DNA from: Devosia sp. ZB163
Lineage (GTDB): Bacteria; Pseudomonadota; Alphaproteobacteria; Rhizobiales; Devosiaceae
Assembly: GCF_028613635.1 (NCBI RefSeq)
Contig: NZ_JAQRMY010000003.1
Coordinates: forward strand, 802,514 to 866,513
Length of the DNA: 64,000 nucleotides
Direction: 5' to 3'
Shown: in pieces, positions 26,621 to 34,737 of the stretch
Numbering within the stretch: position 1 is the first letter of the stretch
Layout of the letters: every line of letters begins with the position of its first letter
Notes under the pieces: generated by a model
The model's input: the letters and a program-made list of their open reading frames with translations, nothing else
The model's database searches: none
What the model was told of the DNA's origin: nothing
Position numbers and translations under genes: made by a program

Positions 26621-27288
26621 GCCGCGGGCACGGCGCCGAAGCTGCGGGTGCGGACGGCGAAATCGGCGAGGGCTGCGTCGAACTCGGCGGGGCCGAAGTC
26701 GGGCCATTGCACCTTGGTGAAATAGAGCTCGGCCTGGGCGCATTCCCACAGCAGGAAATCGGAGAGGCGCTGGTCGCCGCCGGTGCGGATCAGGAAATCG
26801 ACATCCTCGGTGCCGAGCCGTTCGGCCAGGGCTTCGGCGGTGACGCCATCGGCGACGGCGGAGAGGATGGCGTCGCGTGCGGAGTAATCGATGGCGATGC
26901 GCAGGTGCAGGCGGGTGCCGCCGGCCGTGGCGCGCTCGGCGGCGGTGATGGCGCGCGCGAGGCCGAGCGGCACACGATCGCGCCGGCCGAGCACGGTGAT
27001 GCGGACGCCGTTGCGGCGGAGCTCGGGCGCCTCGACGAGGAGGAAGTGGCGGAGCAGTGACATGAGGCCGGCGACCTCGGGCTCCGGGCGCTGCCAGTTG
27101 TAGGTGGAGAAGGCGTAGAGCGTCAGTGCGCCGATACCGTGCCCGATGGCGGTGCGGACGATGGAGCGGACGGTGTCGGCGCCGACCTCGTGGCCGGCGG
27201 AACGCGGCATGCCGCGGGTTTCCGCCCAGCGGCCATTGCCATCCATGATGATCGCGACGTGGAGTTTGTGGCTGGAATTTGTTTGCAT
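26617..27288 (-). CDS. Cis-prenyltransferase (undecaprenyl diphosphate synthase family)
   Basis: A 223-residue protein with the active-site signature IIMDGNGRWA at residues 13-22, then GHEVGADTVR, LTLYAFSTYNWQRP, and the C-terminal IRTGGDQRLSDFLLWE and ELYFT. It elongates farnesyl diphosphate with isopentenyl units to make long polyprenyl carriers. The main uppS of alphaproteobacteria usually sits with frr, cdsA and dxr; here it stands alone with a transcription regulator and a Kelch gene, so it may be a paralogue with another chain length. Confidence 0.88.
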   Translation of the reverse strand: MQTNSSHKLHVAIIMDGNGRWAETRGMPRSAGHEVGADTVRSIVRTAIGHGIGALTLYAFSTYNWQRPEPEVAGLMSLLRHFLLVEAPELRRNGVRITVLGRRDRVPLGLARAITAAERATAGGTRLHLRIAIDYSARDAILSAVADGVTAEALAERLGTEDVDFLIRTGGDQRLSDFLLWECAQAELYFTKVQWPDFGPAEFDAALADFAVRTRSFGAVPAA

Positions 27289-27331
27289 CGTAAACCTATG
27301 GGGCGAGGTTGAGGGATGTGGGGGGCAGAGC

Positions 27332-27697
27332 TCAGGCGGGGCGGAGCTTTGGGTCCGTCATCTCGGCCGTTTCGGCGCGGGCCGAGGCGTCGCGGACCAC
27401 CTGTTCGAGGACGCCGAGGTAGTCGAGGAAGCGCTGGCGGCCTTCGGCGGTGAGACGGATGTCGGTGCGCGGGCGGCGGGACTCGAAGGCCTTCGAGATG
27501 GTGACGAAACCGGCCTCCTCGAGCACCGAGAGGTGGCGGCTGAGATTGCCCTGGGTGAGGCCGCAGAGCCGGATCAGGTCGTTGAAGGAGAGGCCTTCGG
27601 GGCGGCTGACCAGGGCGGTGACGATACCGAGCCGGGCCTTCTCGTGGATGACGCGGTCGAGCCCGTCATAGGCGAAGGGGGCGGGATCAATGGGCAT
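27332..27697 (-). CDS. Winged-helix transcriptional regulator (ArsR/MarR-like)
   Basis: A 121-residue protein with a helix-turn-helix at about residues 37-62 (SFNDLIRLCGLTQGNLSRHLSVLEEAGFV) and a wing (SRRPRTDIRLTAEGRQRF). This type of regulator accompanies small membrane proteins. The start at 27697 overlaps the end of the upstream membrane-protein gene by 11 nt, so the two form a unit. Confidence 0.8.
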   Translation of the reverse strand: MPIDPAPFAYDGLDRVIHEKARLGIVTALVSRPEGLSFNDLIRLCGLTQGNLSRHLSVLEEAGFVTISKAFESRRPRTDIRLTAEGRQRFLDYLGVLEQVVRDASARAETAEMTDPKLRPA

Positions 27698-28381
27698 TGG
27701 AGGCTCCCGAAGCGCGATGGACGATGGCGGCGACGAGGAACTGGCCGACGGTGAAGGGCAGGCCCATGAACCAGGGCGAGAGCGTGTGGTCGCGTGCGGC
27801 CAGCAGCAGGACGGCGAAGCCGGAGAGCAGGTACCAGGCTGCCGCGAGAGGCATGGCGCGGGGAAGTGAGCGGGCGGCGGCGAAGATGCCGAGGCTGACG
27901 AGGATGAGCCACAGGCCGGGCAGCAGCCAGGCGAGATCGGGCGGGCGAGGGCGACGAAGGCGAGGAGGCCGGCGCCGGCGACACCGGCCGGAACGAAGTT
28001 GAGCACGGCCTCGCGGATCATCTGGTCGGCGAGCCCCACATGATGACGGTCGGCCCGGCGCAGCATCTCGGCGCCGATGAGGGCAGTGGCGACGACTGCG
28101 GCGACGACCCAGGCGGCGAAGTAGGGGGCGGGAGCAGGCGACGGGCCCGACCACAGGGTCTGGGCGAGGGCGACGGCAAAGGCGAGGACGCCGGTCAGCG
28201 CGAGCGCCGCGGGGCCGAGGCCGAGGAACTCGCTCGAGCGAGCGAGGCGGCTCTTGATCTCGACGATGTCGGCCAGGGCTTTGTCGAGGTCGGACAAGGG
28301 CTTATCCGGTTTGCGATGCAAAGTAGATTGCGGCGCAGATTCGGGCGGACTTGTGGCGGGCGCGACGCCGTCCGTAGTCAT
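27687..28381 (-). pseudogene. Membrane protein gene interrupted by a frameshift
   Basis: The N-terminal part (from 28381; residues to LLAFVALARP) and the C-terminal part (DLAWLLPGLWLILVSLGIFAAA ... IVHRASGASNAH, ending at 27687) are in two frames and join across the GC repeat at about 27937-27947, where one base appears to be missing. Together they make a protein of about 230 residues with a helical head (LADIVEIKSRLARSSEFLGLGP) and about six membrane helices. It may be a sequencing error or a true loss. It is upstream of and coupled to the winged-helix regulator. Confidence 0.75.
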
Positions 28382-28450
28382 CCCAAGTTATCCCCACGCG
28401 GACGGCGGATCATAGAATGGGCCGGGGAGGCGCGGACCGGAGGGGGAACC

Positions 28451-29284
28451 ATGATCTCGGAGGCAGTTCTACGTCAGCTTTATCCTTCGGCGCGGGAGGG
28501 GGCGGTCGAAGGCGTCGTGAGCCAGGCCGGGGAGGTGCTGAGCCAGTTCGGCATCTCGGATCGGCAGAACCGGCTGCATTTCTTCCTCGCGCAGATCGGA
28601 CACGAGTCCGGCGGGCTGAGGATCGCCGAGGAGAACCTCAACTACACGGCGCCGCGCATGATGCAGGTGTGGCCGTCGCGGTTCCCGACTCTGGCTTCGA
28701 CCAACGGCCTTGCGGGCAATCCACGGGCGCTGGCCAACAGTGTCTATGGCGGCCGGATGGGAAACGACGCGGCCGATGACGGCTGGACCTATCGCGGGCG
28801 GGGCTTCATCCAGATCACCGGGAAGGACGGTTACGCGCAGGTGGGAGAGCGGGCGAGGCTCGACCTCGTGGGCAACCCGGACTGGGCGGCGAAGCCGGAG
28901 CATGCGCTGAGGGTCGCCTGCGCGTTCTGGACGTGGAAGGGGCTGAACCCGAAGTGCGACGCCGGGGATTTCGTGGCGGTCACGAAGGGCATCAATGGCG
29001 GCAAGACCGGCCTGCAGGATCGCTTCAACTGGCTCGAGAAGGTGCAGGACCTCGTGGCGTGGCCGCTGAACGGGGCTGCGCCGGCCTTGCCCGAGGTGGT
29101 GCTGGGCATTCCGCGGCTCAAGGCAGCGCAACTCAAGCTGAGGGACCTCGGGCTTTATGACGGGTCGATCGACGGGATCTTCGGCACGCGCAGCCGGAAG
29201 GGACTCAAGGTCTATCAGGCGGATAACGGCCTGCCGGTGAACGGCAAGCTGACGCAGGCGACGGTCGAGCTGCTCGGGATCTAG
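28451..29284 (+). CDS. GH19-family glycoside hydrolase with peptidoglycan-binding domain
   Basis: A 277-residue protein. The catalytic domain (residues 1-190) has HESGGLRIAEENLNY, whose Glu residues are the expected acid/base in GH19 endolysin/chitinase-like enzymes, and WTYRGRGFIQITGKDGY. The last 65 residues (LKAAQLKLRDLGLYDGSIDGIFGTRSRKGLKVYQ) are a PG_binding_1 domain. No signal peptide is seen, so export would need a holin or lysis, which hints at phage origin. GAGGGGGAACC precedes the ATG. Confidence 0.85.
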   Translation: MISEAVLRQLYPSAREGAVEGVVSQAGEVLSQFGISDRQNRLHFFLAQIGHESGGLRIAEENLNYTAPRMMQVWPSRFPTLASTNGLAGNPRALANSVYGGRMGNDAADDGWTYRGRGFIQITGKDGYAQVGERARLDLVGNPDWAAKPEHALRVACAFWTWKGLNPKCDAGDFVAVTKGINGGKTGLQDRFNWLEKVQDLVAWPLNGAAPALPEVVLGIPRLKAAQLKLRDLGLYDGSIDGIFGTRSRKGLKVYQADNGLPVNGKLTQATVELLGI

Positions 29285-29706
29285 AGATCGACCTTGCCGC
29301 GCAGGCGCTTGGTGGTGCCGCGCTGGGTCTTGGTGTCGAGGCGGCGGCGTTTCGAGCCGAGGGTAGGGCGGGTTGCCCGGCGCGGCTTTGGCGGCGTCAG
29401 GGCGGCGCGAAGCATGGCGACGACGCGCTCGATGGCGTCGTCGCGGTTCTGCGGCTGGCTGCGGAAGCGGTTGGCGGTGACGACCATCACGCCGTCGGCG
29501 GTGAGGCGGCTGCCGGCGAGCGCGGCGGCACGGAGCTTGACGGGCTCGGGCAGCGAGGGCGAGCCCATCAGGTCGAAGCGCAACTGGGCCGCGGAGGCGA
29601 CCTTGTTGACGTTCTGGCCGCCGGGGCCGGGGCTGCGGATGTAGTCGATCTCGAACTCGGCGAGGGGGAGATGGACGCTGCCGCCGATGTGGATGGATTC
29701 GGGAAT
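29281..29706 (-). CDS. arfB: Alternative ribosome-rescue factor / peptidyl-tRNA hydrolase ArfB, probable ATT start
   Basis: A 141-residue class-I release-factor-like protein with GGQ at residues 29-31 (SPGPGGQNVNK) and a basic C-terminal tail (SKRRRLDTKTQRGTTKRLRGKVDL) that enters the empty mRNA channel. It releases peptides from stalled ribosomes. No ATG, GTG or TTG fits: the family N-terminus starts IPESIHI, coded from ATT at 29704-29706, with AGGAG 7 nt upstream. The only upstream ATG (29793) lies within the previous gene. It follows the HxlR gene by 10 nt. Confidence 0.85.
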   Translation of the reverse strand: MPESIHIGGSVHLPLAEFEIDYIRSPGPGGQNVNKVASAAQLRFDLMGSPSLPEPVKLRAAALAGSRLTADGVMVVTANRFRSQPQNRDDAIERVVAMLRAALTPPKPRRATRPTLGSKRRRLDTKTQRGTTKRLRGKVDL

Positions 29707-29716
29707 GGCGCGGCTC

Positions 29717-30142
29717 CTATTGGCCGGTGGCGCGGGCGTCGAAGGCGGTGCGGGCCATGGCGATGGTCCGGGTGTTCGACTCGGCCCAATCAACGAAGGG
29801 GCGCATCAGCCCATGCAGTTGGCGGCCGAGCGGGGTGAGGGTGTACTCGACCTTGGGCGGTACCGTCGGATGCACGGTGCGGATCAGCATGCCGTCGCGC
29901 TCGAGCTGGCGCAGGGTGGTGGCGAGCATGCGGTGGCTCACGCCTTCGAGACGGCGCTGCAGCTCGTTGAAGCGGTGGGTGCGATGGTCGAGCAGGGCGA
30001 GCACCTGCAGCGTCCACTTGTCGGCCAGGCGATCGAGCTGCTTGCGCACTTCGCAGTCCTCGCGCGAGTCCCACTGAACCACGGAATCGGGCAGGTCGGT
30101 TCTTTGGCAGTGCGTCGGTAATTCCAAAGTGCGTTCTTCCAT
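29717..30142 (-). CDS. HxlR-family transcriptional regulator
   Basis: A 141-residue protein with the HxlR pattern: Cys near residue 30 (DCEVRKQLDRLADKWTLQVLALL), LQRRLEGVSHRMLATTLRQLERDGMLIRTVHPTVPPKVEYTLTPLGRQL. HxlR proteins sense thiol or electrophile stress and often control the adjacent transporter, here the divergent MFS gene at 30223 with an 80-nt shared gap. Confidence 0.88.
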   Translation of the reverse strand: MEERTLELPTHCQRTDLPDSVVQWDSREDCEVRKQLDRLADKWTLQVLALLDHRTHRFNELQRRLEGVSHRMLATTLRQLERDGMLIRTVHPTVPPKVEYTLTPLGRQLHGLMRPFVDWAESNTRTIAMARTAFDARATGQ

Positions 30143-30148
30143 AACGAT

Positions 30149-30162
30149 TTAGCCTCACCTAA
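30149..30162. promoter_or_regulatory. Candidate operator between HxlR and MFS genes
   Basis: TTAG-CCTCAC-CTAA forms a short inverted repeat just upstream of the HxlR start in the shared divergent promoter region. It is the only symmetric element in the 80-nt gap and a candidate HxlR site. Confidence 0.35.
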
Positions 30163-30222
30163 CTGGCAACTCCCTTCAACCAGCGCCGGGCCGATGGCCG
30201 GGCGGAAAGCGGAGTTTCTGCC

Positions 30223-31647
30223 ATGTCAGCACGGATCACTGATTCAGCAAGGGGCACGGGGATGGACTGGCGTGCCATGGGTGCACTGGCAGTGCTCTCG
30301 AGCTCGATTTTCCTCGAGGGCGTCGACGTTGCAATGCTCAACGTGGCGCTGCCGGCGATCCGGGCCGAGCTCGGGCTCGAGACGACGACGCTGAGCTTCG
30401 TGGTCAGCGCCTATGTGCTGGGCTATGCCGGCTTCCTGCTGCTCGGGGGCCGGGTGGCCGACCTGTTCGGGCGGCGCCGGATGTTCCTTGCGGCGCTGGT
30501 GACGTTCATCGCCTTCTCGGCACTGGGCGGAGTGGCGCAGGAAGGCTGGCTGCTGCTGGTCTCGCGGTTCGTGACCGGTATGTCGGCGGCGTTCATGACG
30601 CCGGCGGCGCTGTCGCTGATCACCACCAACTTCGCGGAAGGACCGCAGCGCAACCGGGCCGTGCTGATCTACGCCTCGACCGGATCGGCGGGGTTCGCGA
30701 TGGGACTGGTGCTGGGCGGGCTGCTGACGGCGATCAACTGGCGGTGGGTGTTCTTTGCGCCGGTGATCGTCGCGACGGGCGTGCTGCCGTTCGCGTTCTG
30801 GCTGCTGCGCGACAGTGTCGAGCGGCCGGCGCGGATGTCGTTCGACTTCGGCGGGGCGATCACGCTCACGGCGGCGATGCTGCTGGCGGCGTTCGGCGTG
30901 ACGCGGCTCGAGCATGCCGGCACGACGCTATGGGTCGGGCTGGCGTGCCTCGGCGGGAGCGTGGTGCTGGCGGCACTGTTCGTCACCATCGAGCGGACCG
31001 TGCGCGAGCCGCTGGTGCGGCTGGGCGTCTTCCGGTCGGGCTCGCTGGTACGGGCCAACCTGATCGCGCTGCTGTTCATCGGCTCGTTCATGGGGTTCCA
31101 GTTCCTCACCTCGCTCTACCTGCAGGAAGTGCTGGGCTGGACGGCACTCGAGACGAGCCTGACGCTGCTCGTCATGGCGATCGACGTGGTGCTGGCGCCG
31201 CTGGTGTCGCCGTGGTTCGTCAGGCGGCTGGGCAGCATGGGCACAATGTTCGGCGGGCTGCTGCTGGCATCGGCGGCCTACCTGATCTTCGTCAATGTCG
31301 GGCTCGACTGGAGCTACCTGCAGATGCTGCCGATGCTGGTGCTGGTCGGGCTGGCGTTCACGCTGGTCTACGGGGTGATGACGATCGTCGCCACCGAGGG
31401 CGTGGGTCCGTCGGAGCAGGGGCTGGCGAGCGGGCTGCTCAACACGTCGGTGCAGTTCGGCGCGGCGCTGGGGCTGTCGGCCGTGAGCGCGGTGATGGTG
31501 CTCAACCTCGGGGGGGCCGACACGACCGGGGCGCGGCTCGAGGCGTTGCGCTGGGCCTACCTGCTCCCGGCGAGCGGCGTGGCGCTGGGCGCGCTGATCG
31601 CCTTCACCGGGCTGCGGAGCGCGCGGCGCAGTCGGGCCGCGCAGTAG
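30223..31647 (+). CDS. MFS drug exporter, DHA2 (EmrB/QacA-like)
   Basis: A 474-residue protein with about fourteen membrane helices. DVAMLNVALPAIRAEL at the first helix is the DHA2 motif D1, and GGRVADLFGRRRMF is MFS motif A. Proteins of this class export dyes and antibiotics by proton antiport. It is divergent from an HxlR regulator, which probably represses it. A terminator hairpin lies between it and the convergent gene ending at 31715. Confidence 0.9.
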   Translation: MSARITDSARGTGMDWRAMGALAVLSSSIFLEGVDVAMLNVALPAIRAELGLETTTLSFVVSAYVLGYAGFLLLGGRVADLFGRRRMFLAALVTFIAFSALGGVAQEGWLLLVSRFVTGMSAAFMTPAALSLITTNFAEGPQRNRAVLIYASTGSAGFAMGLVLGGLLTAINWRWVFFAPVIVATGVLPFAFWLLRDSVERPARMSFDFGGAITLTAAMLLAAFGVTRLEHAGTTLWVGLACLGGSVVLAALFVTIERTVREPLVRLGVFRSGSLVRANLIALLFIGSFMGFQFLTSLYLQEVLGWTALETSLTLLVMAIDVVLAPLVSPWFVRRLGSMGTMFGGLLLASAAYLIFVNVGLDWSYLQMLPMLVLVGLAFTLVYGVMTIVATEGVGPSEQGLASGLLNTSVQFGAALGLSAVSAVMVLNLGGADTTGARLEALRWAYLLPASGVALGALIAFTGLRSARRSRAAQ

Positions 31648-31659
31648 CGGTCGGGGCCC

Positions 31660-31691
31660 AAAAGCAGACGCCGCCCGAGGGGGGCGGCGTC
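31660..31691 (-). terminator. Terminator for the SH3/crystallin gene
   Basis: A 10-bp stem GACGCCGCCC/GGGCGGCGTC (31667-31676 with 31682-31691). Read on the minus strand it is followed by a short U run (TGCTTTTGG), so it mainly serves the gene ending at 31715, but it can also stop the MFS transcript. Confidence 0.7.
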
Positions 31692-31714
31692 CAATGTGCT
31701 TGCTGCAGCCGGGA

Positions 31715-32395
31715 TCAGCGGACGCGGATCGAGCTGATGTTGTTGCCGGCACCACGCAGGTTCGGGACGCTGCGCGAGATCACGATGCAGCGGCCGTTGA
31801 AGTTGGTGCGCTCGCAGACCAGGGCCTCGGCATTGCCGCGGATTTCGATCGAGCGGATCGAGTCGTCCCAGTTGCCGAGACGGGCAAGGCGCTCGCCGGG
31901 GCGGGCGCAGAAGCTGTCACCACGGAACTGGGTGCGCTCGTAGAAGCAGACGCGGTCGCGCGTGCCGCCGGGGCGGCCGGGCTTGCTGGGGCGCATGTCG
32001 AAATTGCCCGAGCCGATCTGGAAGCTGAAGCCGGGGACATCGAAGCCGATGCTGACGTCGACATCAGGACGGGATGGGGCAGGACGGACGGGGCCGGGGC
32101 CCGGGCGATCGGGAACGATGACGCGGGTATCGTTGTCATCGTAGCCGTCATCTTCGCTGAGGAAGGACTGCGAGACCCAGCCATCCGGGCCGGGCTTGAT
32201 CACGTAGCACCAGCCGCGCTGGCAGCGGTCGATCTCGACCCGCTGGCCGGCCCGGAGCACGTCGATGACGGCGCCGTTCACCGGGGCATTGCGGACGTTG
32301 ACGGTGCTGGTGGCCACGGCGGCATTGGCCGCCGAGGCGAAGAAGAGAGAGCCGAGCAGCAGGGCTGCGGCTCCAGCGAGCCTGATGGGGAGCAT
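31715..32395 (-). CDS. Secreted SH3b plus beta/gamma-crystallin-fold protein
   Basis: A 226-residue protein: signal peptide (residues 1-25), SH3b domain (about 28-78; STVNVRNAPVNGAVIDVL, CYVIKPGPDGWVSQSFL), a Pro/Asp-rich linker, then a two-motif crystallin/peptidase-inhibitor-I36-like domain (VCFYERTQFRGDSFC, SIRSIEIRG, VCERTNFNGRCIVI, ISSIRVR). Start MLPIRLAG at 32395 has GAGAGG upstream. It shares the SH3 type with the 9-10.8 kb cluster and the crystallin part with its neighbour. Confidence 0.82.
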   Translation of the reverse strand: MLPIRLAGAAALLLGSLFFASAANAAVATSTVNVRNAPVNGAVIDVLRAGQRVEIDRCQRGWCYVIKPGPDGWVSQSFLSEDDGYDDNDTRVIVPDRPGPGPVRPAPSRPDVDVSIGFDVPGFSFQIGSGNFDMRPSKPGRPGGTRDRVCFYERTQFRGDSFCARPGERLARLGNWDDSIRSIEIRGNAEALVCERTNFNGRCIVISRSVPNLRGAGNNISSIRVR

Positions 32396-32554
32396 GGGTT
32401 GTCCTCTCGTTGTGACGCTTGGGAGTGCCGCGGGCCTGAAACGGCCATGGCAACGGTTGGGTTCCACGCATTCGGTACAATTGCGTCTAAAATGCAAGCG
32501 CCGCCCGGACGGGTGGCCGGGCGGCGTGCGGCAAGGTGAACGCGCGGTAAACGG

Positions 32555-33130
32555 TCAGTAGACCCGGACCGCGCTGACGTGGTTGTCGAGGAAGCCGTGG
32601 AGCCGCGGCTCGCTGTCGTTGATGCGCTCGCAGTAGCTGTGGAAGCCGCGATCGCGGCAGAGGTCGACGGAAACGTTGCCTTCGATGGTCACCGACGAGA
32701 AGAGGTTGTCGGCGCCGAGCAGCATCAGATCCTTGAGGATGGTACCGGCCCTGGCGCACATCGAGGCGCCGGTGAAGTTGCGGCCCTCATAGAGGCAGAC
32801 GAGGCCGGGGCCATTGCTCTTGTAGTTGAGGCGCGGGCCGGTGAGGGGGCCGCGGGCGACGTTGCCGAAGGCGATGGCGTAGAGGCTGGTCCAGCCGGCC
32901 TCGCGGCCGGAGTGAACGCGGCACCACTCGCGCGAGCAGCGATCGACGTAGATCCGCACCTGTCCTTCGATCCCGCCGACGACGTTGTAGTCGTAGCCGG
33001 GTCCCTCCATGAGAATCAGAGGTTGAATCGACCAGGCGGGAGTGCCGGTCTGCACGCCGCCGGAGAGGGATGCGGAAGCGCCAAACAGCAGGAAAACAAG
33101 GGAAGAGAGGGCGGTCACTAACTGCTTCAT
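32555..33130 (-). CDS. Secreted SH3-like plus crystallin-fold protein
   Basis: A 191-residue protein with signal peptide (MKQLVTALSSLVFLLFGASA), an SH3-like region (GQVRIYVDRCSREWCRVHSGREAGWTSLYAIA) and a crystallin-like domain (VCLYEGRNFTGASMC, LFSSVTIEGN, LCRDRGFHSYCERI, HVSAVRVY). The start at 33130 is chosen because the signal peptide begins there. It is adjacent to, and paralogous in architecture with, the 31715 gene. Function is unknown; envelope binding is likely. Confidence 0.78.
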   Translation of the reverse strand: MKQLVTALSSLVFLLFGASASLSGGVQTGTPAWSIQPLILMEGPGYDYNVVGGIEGQVRIYVDRCSREWCRVHSGREAGWTSLYAIAFGNVARGPLTGPRLNYKSNGPGLVCLYEGRNFTGASMCARAGTILKDLMLLGADNLFSSVTIEGNVSVDLCRDRGFHSYCERINDSEPRLHGFLDNHVSAVRVY

Positions 33131-33231
33131 CGAAAGGCCTCGCGAAACAATGACGTGCCCGAGCCTAGCCTCAGCCCGTGACGGGCGGAAGTGTGGCGGC
33201 GCAACAGCTGGCGGGGAAAGTCCGGGTGGCC

Positions 33232-33264
33232 AGGACGCCGCGCAGGGTCCCAGCGCGGCGTCCT
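33232..33264. repeat. Perfect 12-bp inverted repeat
   Basis: AGGACGCCGCGC and GCGCGGCGTCCT flank a 9-nt loop in the 294-nt gap between the crystallin-type gene and the thioesterase gene. No U tract follows on either strand, so its role is unclear; it may terminate thioesterase transcripts weakly. The rest of the gap shows no gene. Confidence 0.6.
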
Positions 33265-33424
33265 GCCGTCGATCCGCGGAAGAGGCCACCCAAGCCGCGG
33301 ATCATCCGATTCCCCAGCAGCAGGCATGGGAACCAGATTGACCAGGCGAGACTGGCAAGCGGTGGCTGAACGGTGTCTGAACGAAGGCAGGGCGATGGCG
33401 TGCGGTTGTGCACCGCAGCCGAAG

Positions 33425-33814
33425 TCAGCGCGGGATCTGGCGCTTGTTGCCGTCGTCGTCGAGGGCGACGTAGACGAAGTGGCCATCGGTGACCTTGACG
33501 CGATCGGCGAGGCGGTTGCGACGGGCCCAGGCCTCGATGGCGACAGTGATCGAGGTGTTCCCGACACGGCTGATCGAGGTGTAGACGCACAGGATGTCGC
33601 CGACCTTGACCGGTGCGATGAAGGTCATGGCTTCGACGGCGACGGTGACGACGCGGCCCTGGGCGCGCTCGACTGCCGCGATGGCGCCGGCAATGTCCAT
33701 CTGGCTCATCACCCAGCCGCCGAAGATGTCACCGGCCGGGTTGGTGTCGGCGGGCATGGCGAGCGTACGGACGGTGAGCGTGCCCTCGGGCTCAGGGGCG
33801 GCTTCAGTGGTCAT
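33425..33814 (-). CDS. Acyl-CoA thioesterase, YciA type
   Basis: A 129-residue single hotdog-fold protein with MPADTNPAGDIFGGWVMSQMDIAGAIAA, the YciA/acyl-CoA thioesterase signature, and VGDILCVYTSISRVGNTSITV. It hydrolyses acyl-CoA in the cytoplasm. It starts 11 nt inside the end of the thymidine kinase gene, so both are on one transcript. Confidence 0.88.
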   Translation of the reverse strand: MTTEAAPEPEGTLTVRTLAMPADTNPAGDIFGGWVMSQMDIAGAIAAVERAQGRVVTVAVEAMTFIAPVKVGDILCVYTSISRVGNTSITVAIEAWARRNRLADRVKVTDGHFVYVALDDDGNKRQIPR

Positions 33815-34409
33815 GTTGTGGTCCTCTCGGCGGCCAGCGGCCGATTTCTTCTTCCCAGTGCTGGCGGCAGAGAGAGACATACACCGATTTCTCGATGGAG
33901 ACCTGGTTGCCTTCGGTGAGCGCGCCGCCTTCGGTGTCGCGGCGGACGACCATCGTGGCCTTGCGGCCGCAGAAGCAGATGGTGCGGACCTCGCGAAGCT
34001 CGTCGGCAATGGCGAGCAGTTCGGACGAGCCGGGGAAGAGCTGGCCGCGGAAATCGGTGCGGAGGCCATAGCACATCACCGGGACGTTCAGCCGGTCGGC
34101 GACGCGCGCCAGCTGCCAGACCTGCTCGGAGGTGAGGAACTGGGCCTCGTCGACGAAGACGCAGTCGACCTTGGATTCCTGGATGTGGTCGTTGACGCGC
34201 TGGAACAGGTCGTCAGTGGTGCCGAACATCTCGGCCGGGGCCGAGATGCCGAGGCGCGAGGAGATGCGGCCGACATCGTCCTCGGCATAGAGCGACGAGG
34301 TGAAGAGCAGCGTGCGCATGCCGCGCTCGACATAGTTGTAGGACGCCTGGAGCAGCAGGGTCGACTTGCCGGCGTTCATCGCCGAATAGGAGAAGTAGAG
34401 CTTGGCCAT
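33804..34409 (-). CDS. tdk: Thymidine kinase, type II
   Basis: A 201-residue protein with P-loop SAMNAGKST at about residues 8-16, Walker B VFVDEAQFL, the lasso region and zinc-binding Cys residues (ICFCGRKA). It phosphorylates thymidine for salvage. The start at 34409 (MAKLYFSYSAMNAGKS) is normal for the family; 34421 is also in frame. A terminator-like hairpin stands 58 nt upstream of the start. Confidence 0.9.
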   Translation of the reverse strand: MAKLYFSYSAMNAGKSTLLLQASYNYVERGMRTLLFTSSLYAEDDVGRISSRLGISAPAEMFGTTDDLFQRVNDHIQESKVDCVFVDEAQFLTSEQVWQLARVADRLNVPVMCYGLRTDFRGQLFPGSSELLAIADELREVRTICFCGRKATMVVRRDTEGGALTEGNQVSIEKSVYVSLCRQHWEEEIGRWPPRGPQHDH

Positions 34410-34466
34410 GCGCCCGTTCATGCCGCAGGCAGAGACCGGCGGCGAGGGCAATCAGCGCCTCTCAAC

Positions 34467-34495
34467 AAAAATCGGCCGCCCGACGAGGCGGCCGA
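34467..34495 (-). terminator. Intrinsic terminator upstream of tdk
   Basis: On the minus strand, a 9-bp stem TCGGCCGCC/GGCGGCCGA (34487-34495 with 34472-34480), a 6-nt loop and five U residues. No minus-strand gene is seen between here and 34738, so it either attenuates tdk or ends an unseen small RNA. The rest of the 34410-34737 gap contains no recognisable gene. Confidence 0.7.
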
Positions 34496-34737
34496 AAGTG
34501 GAAACTGCCGAAGGGGCTCGGCGGCAAGCGCGTGCTGGCGGAACGGCGCCTGCCCGAAACATGCCGGTTACCAGAAACGAGGCGGAGCAACCGGCCTGGG
34601 GTCGGGGCAATGGGGAATGGCCCCGAGCACCCGCAAGCTATTGAGACAGTGTAACAAGCAGATGACGCGCGTTATCATATTCGCGACATTTTCGGTGCCT
34701 AGCGATGGGACGCGGGCAGGGCTTGGTGGAGATACAC

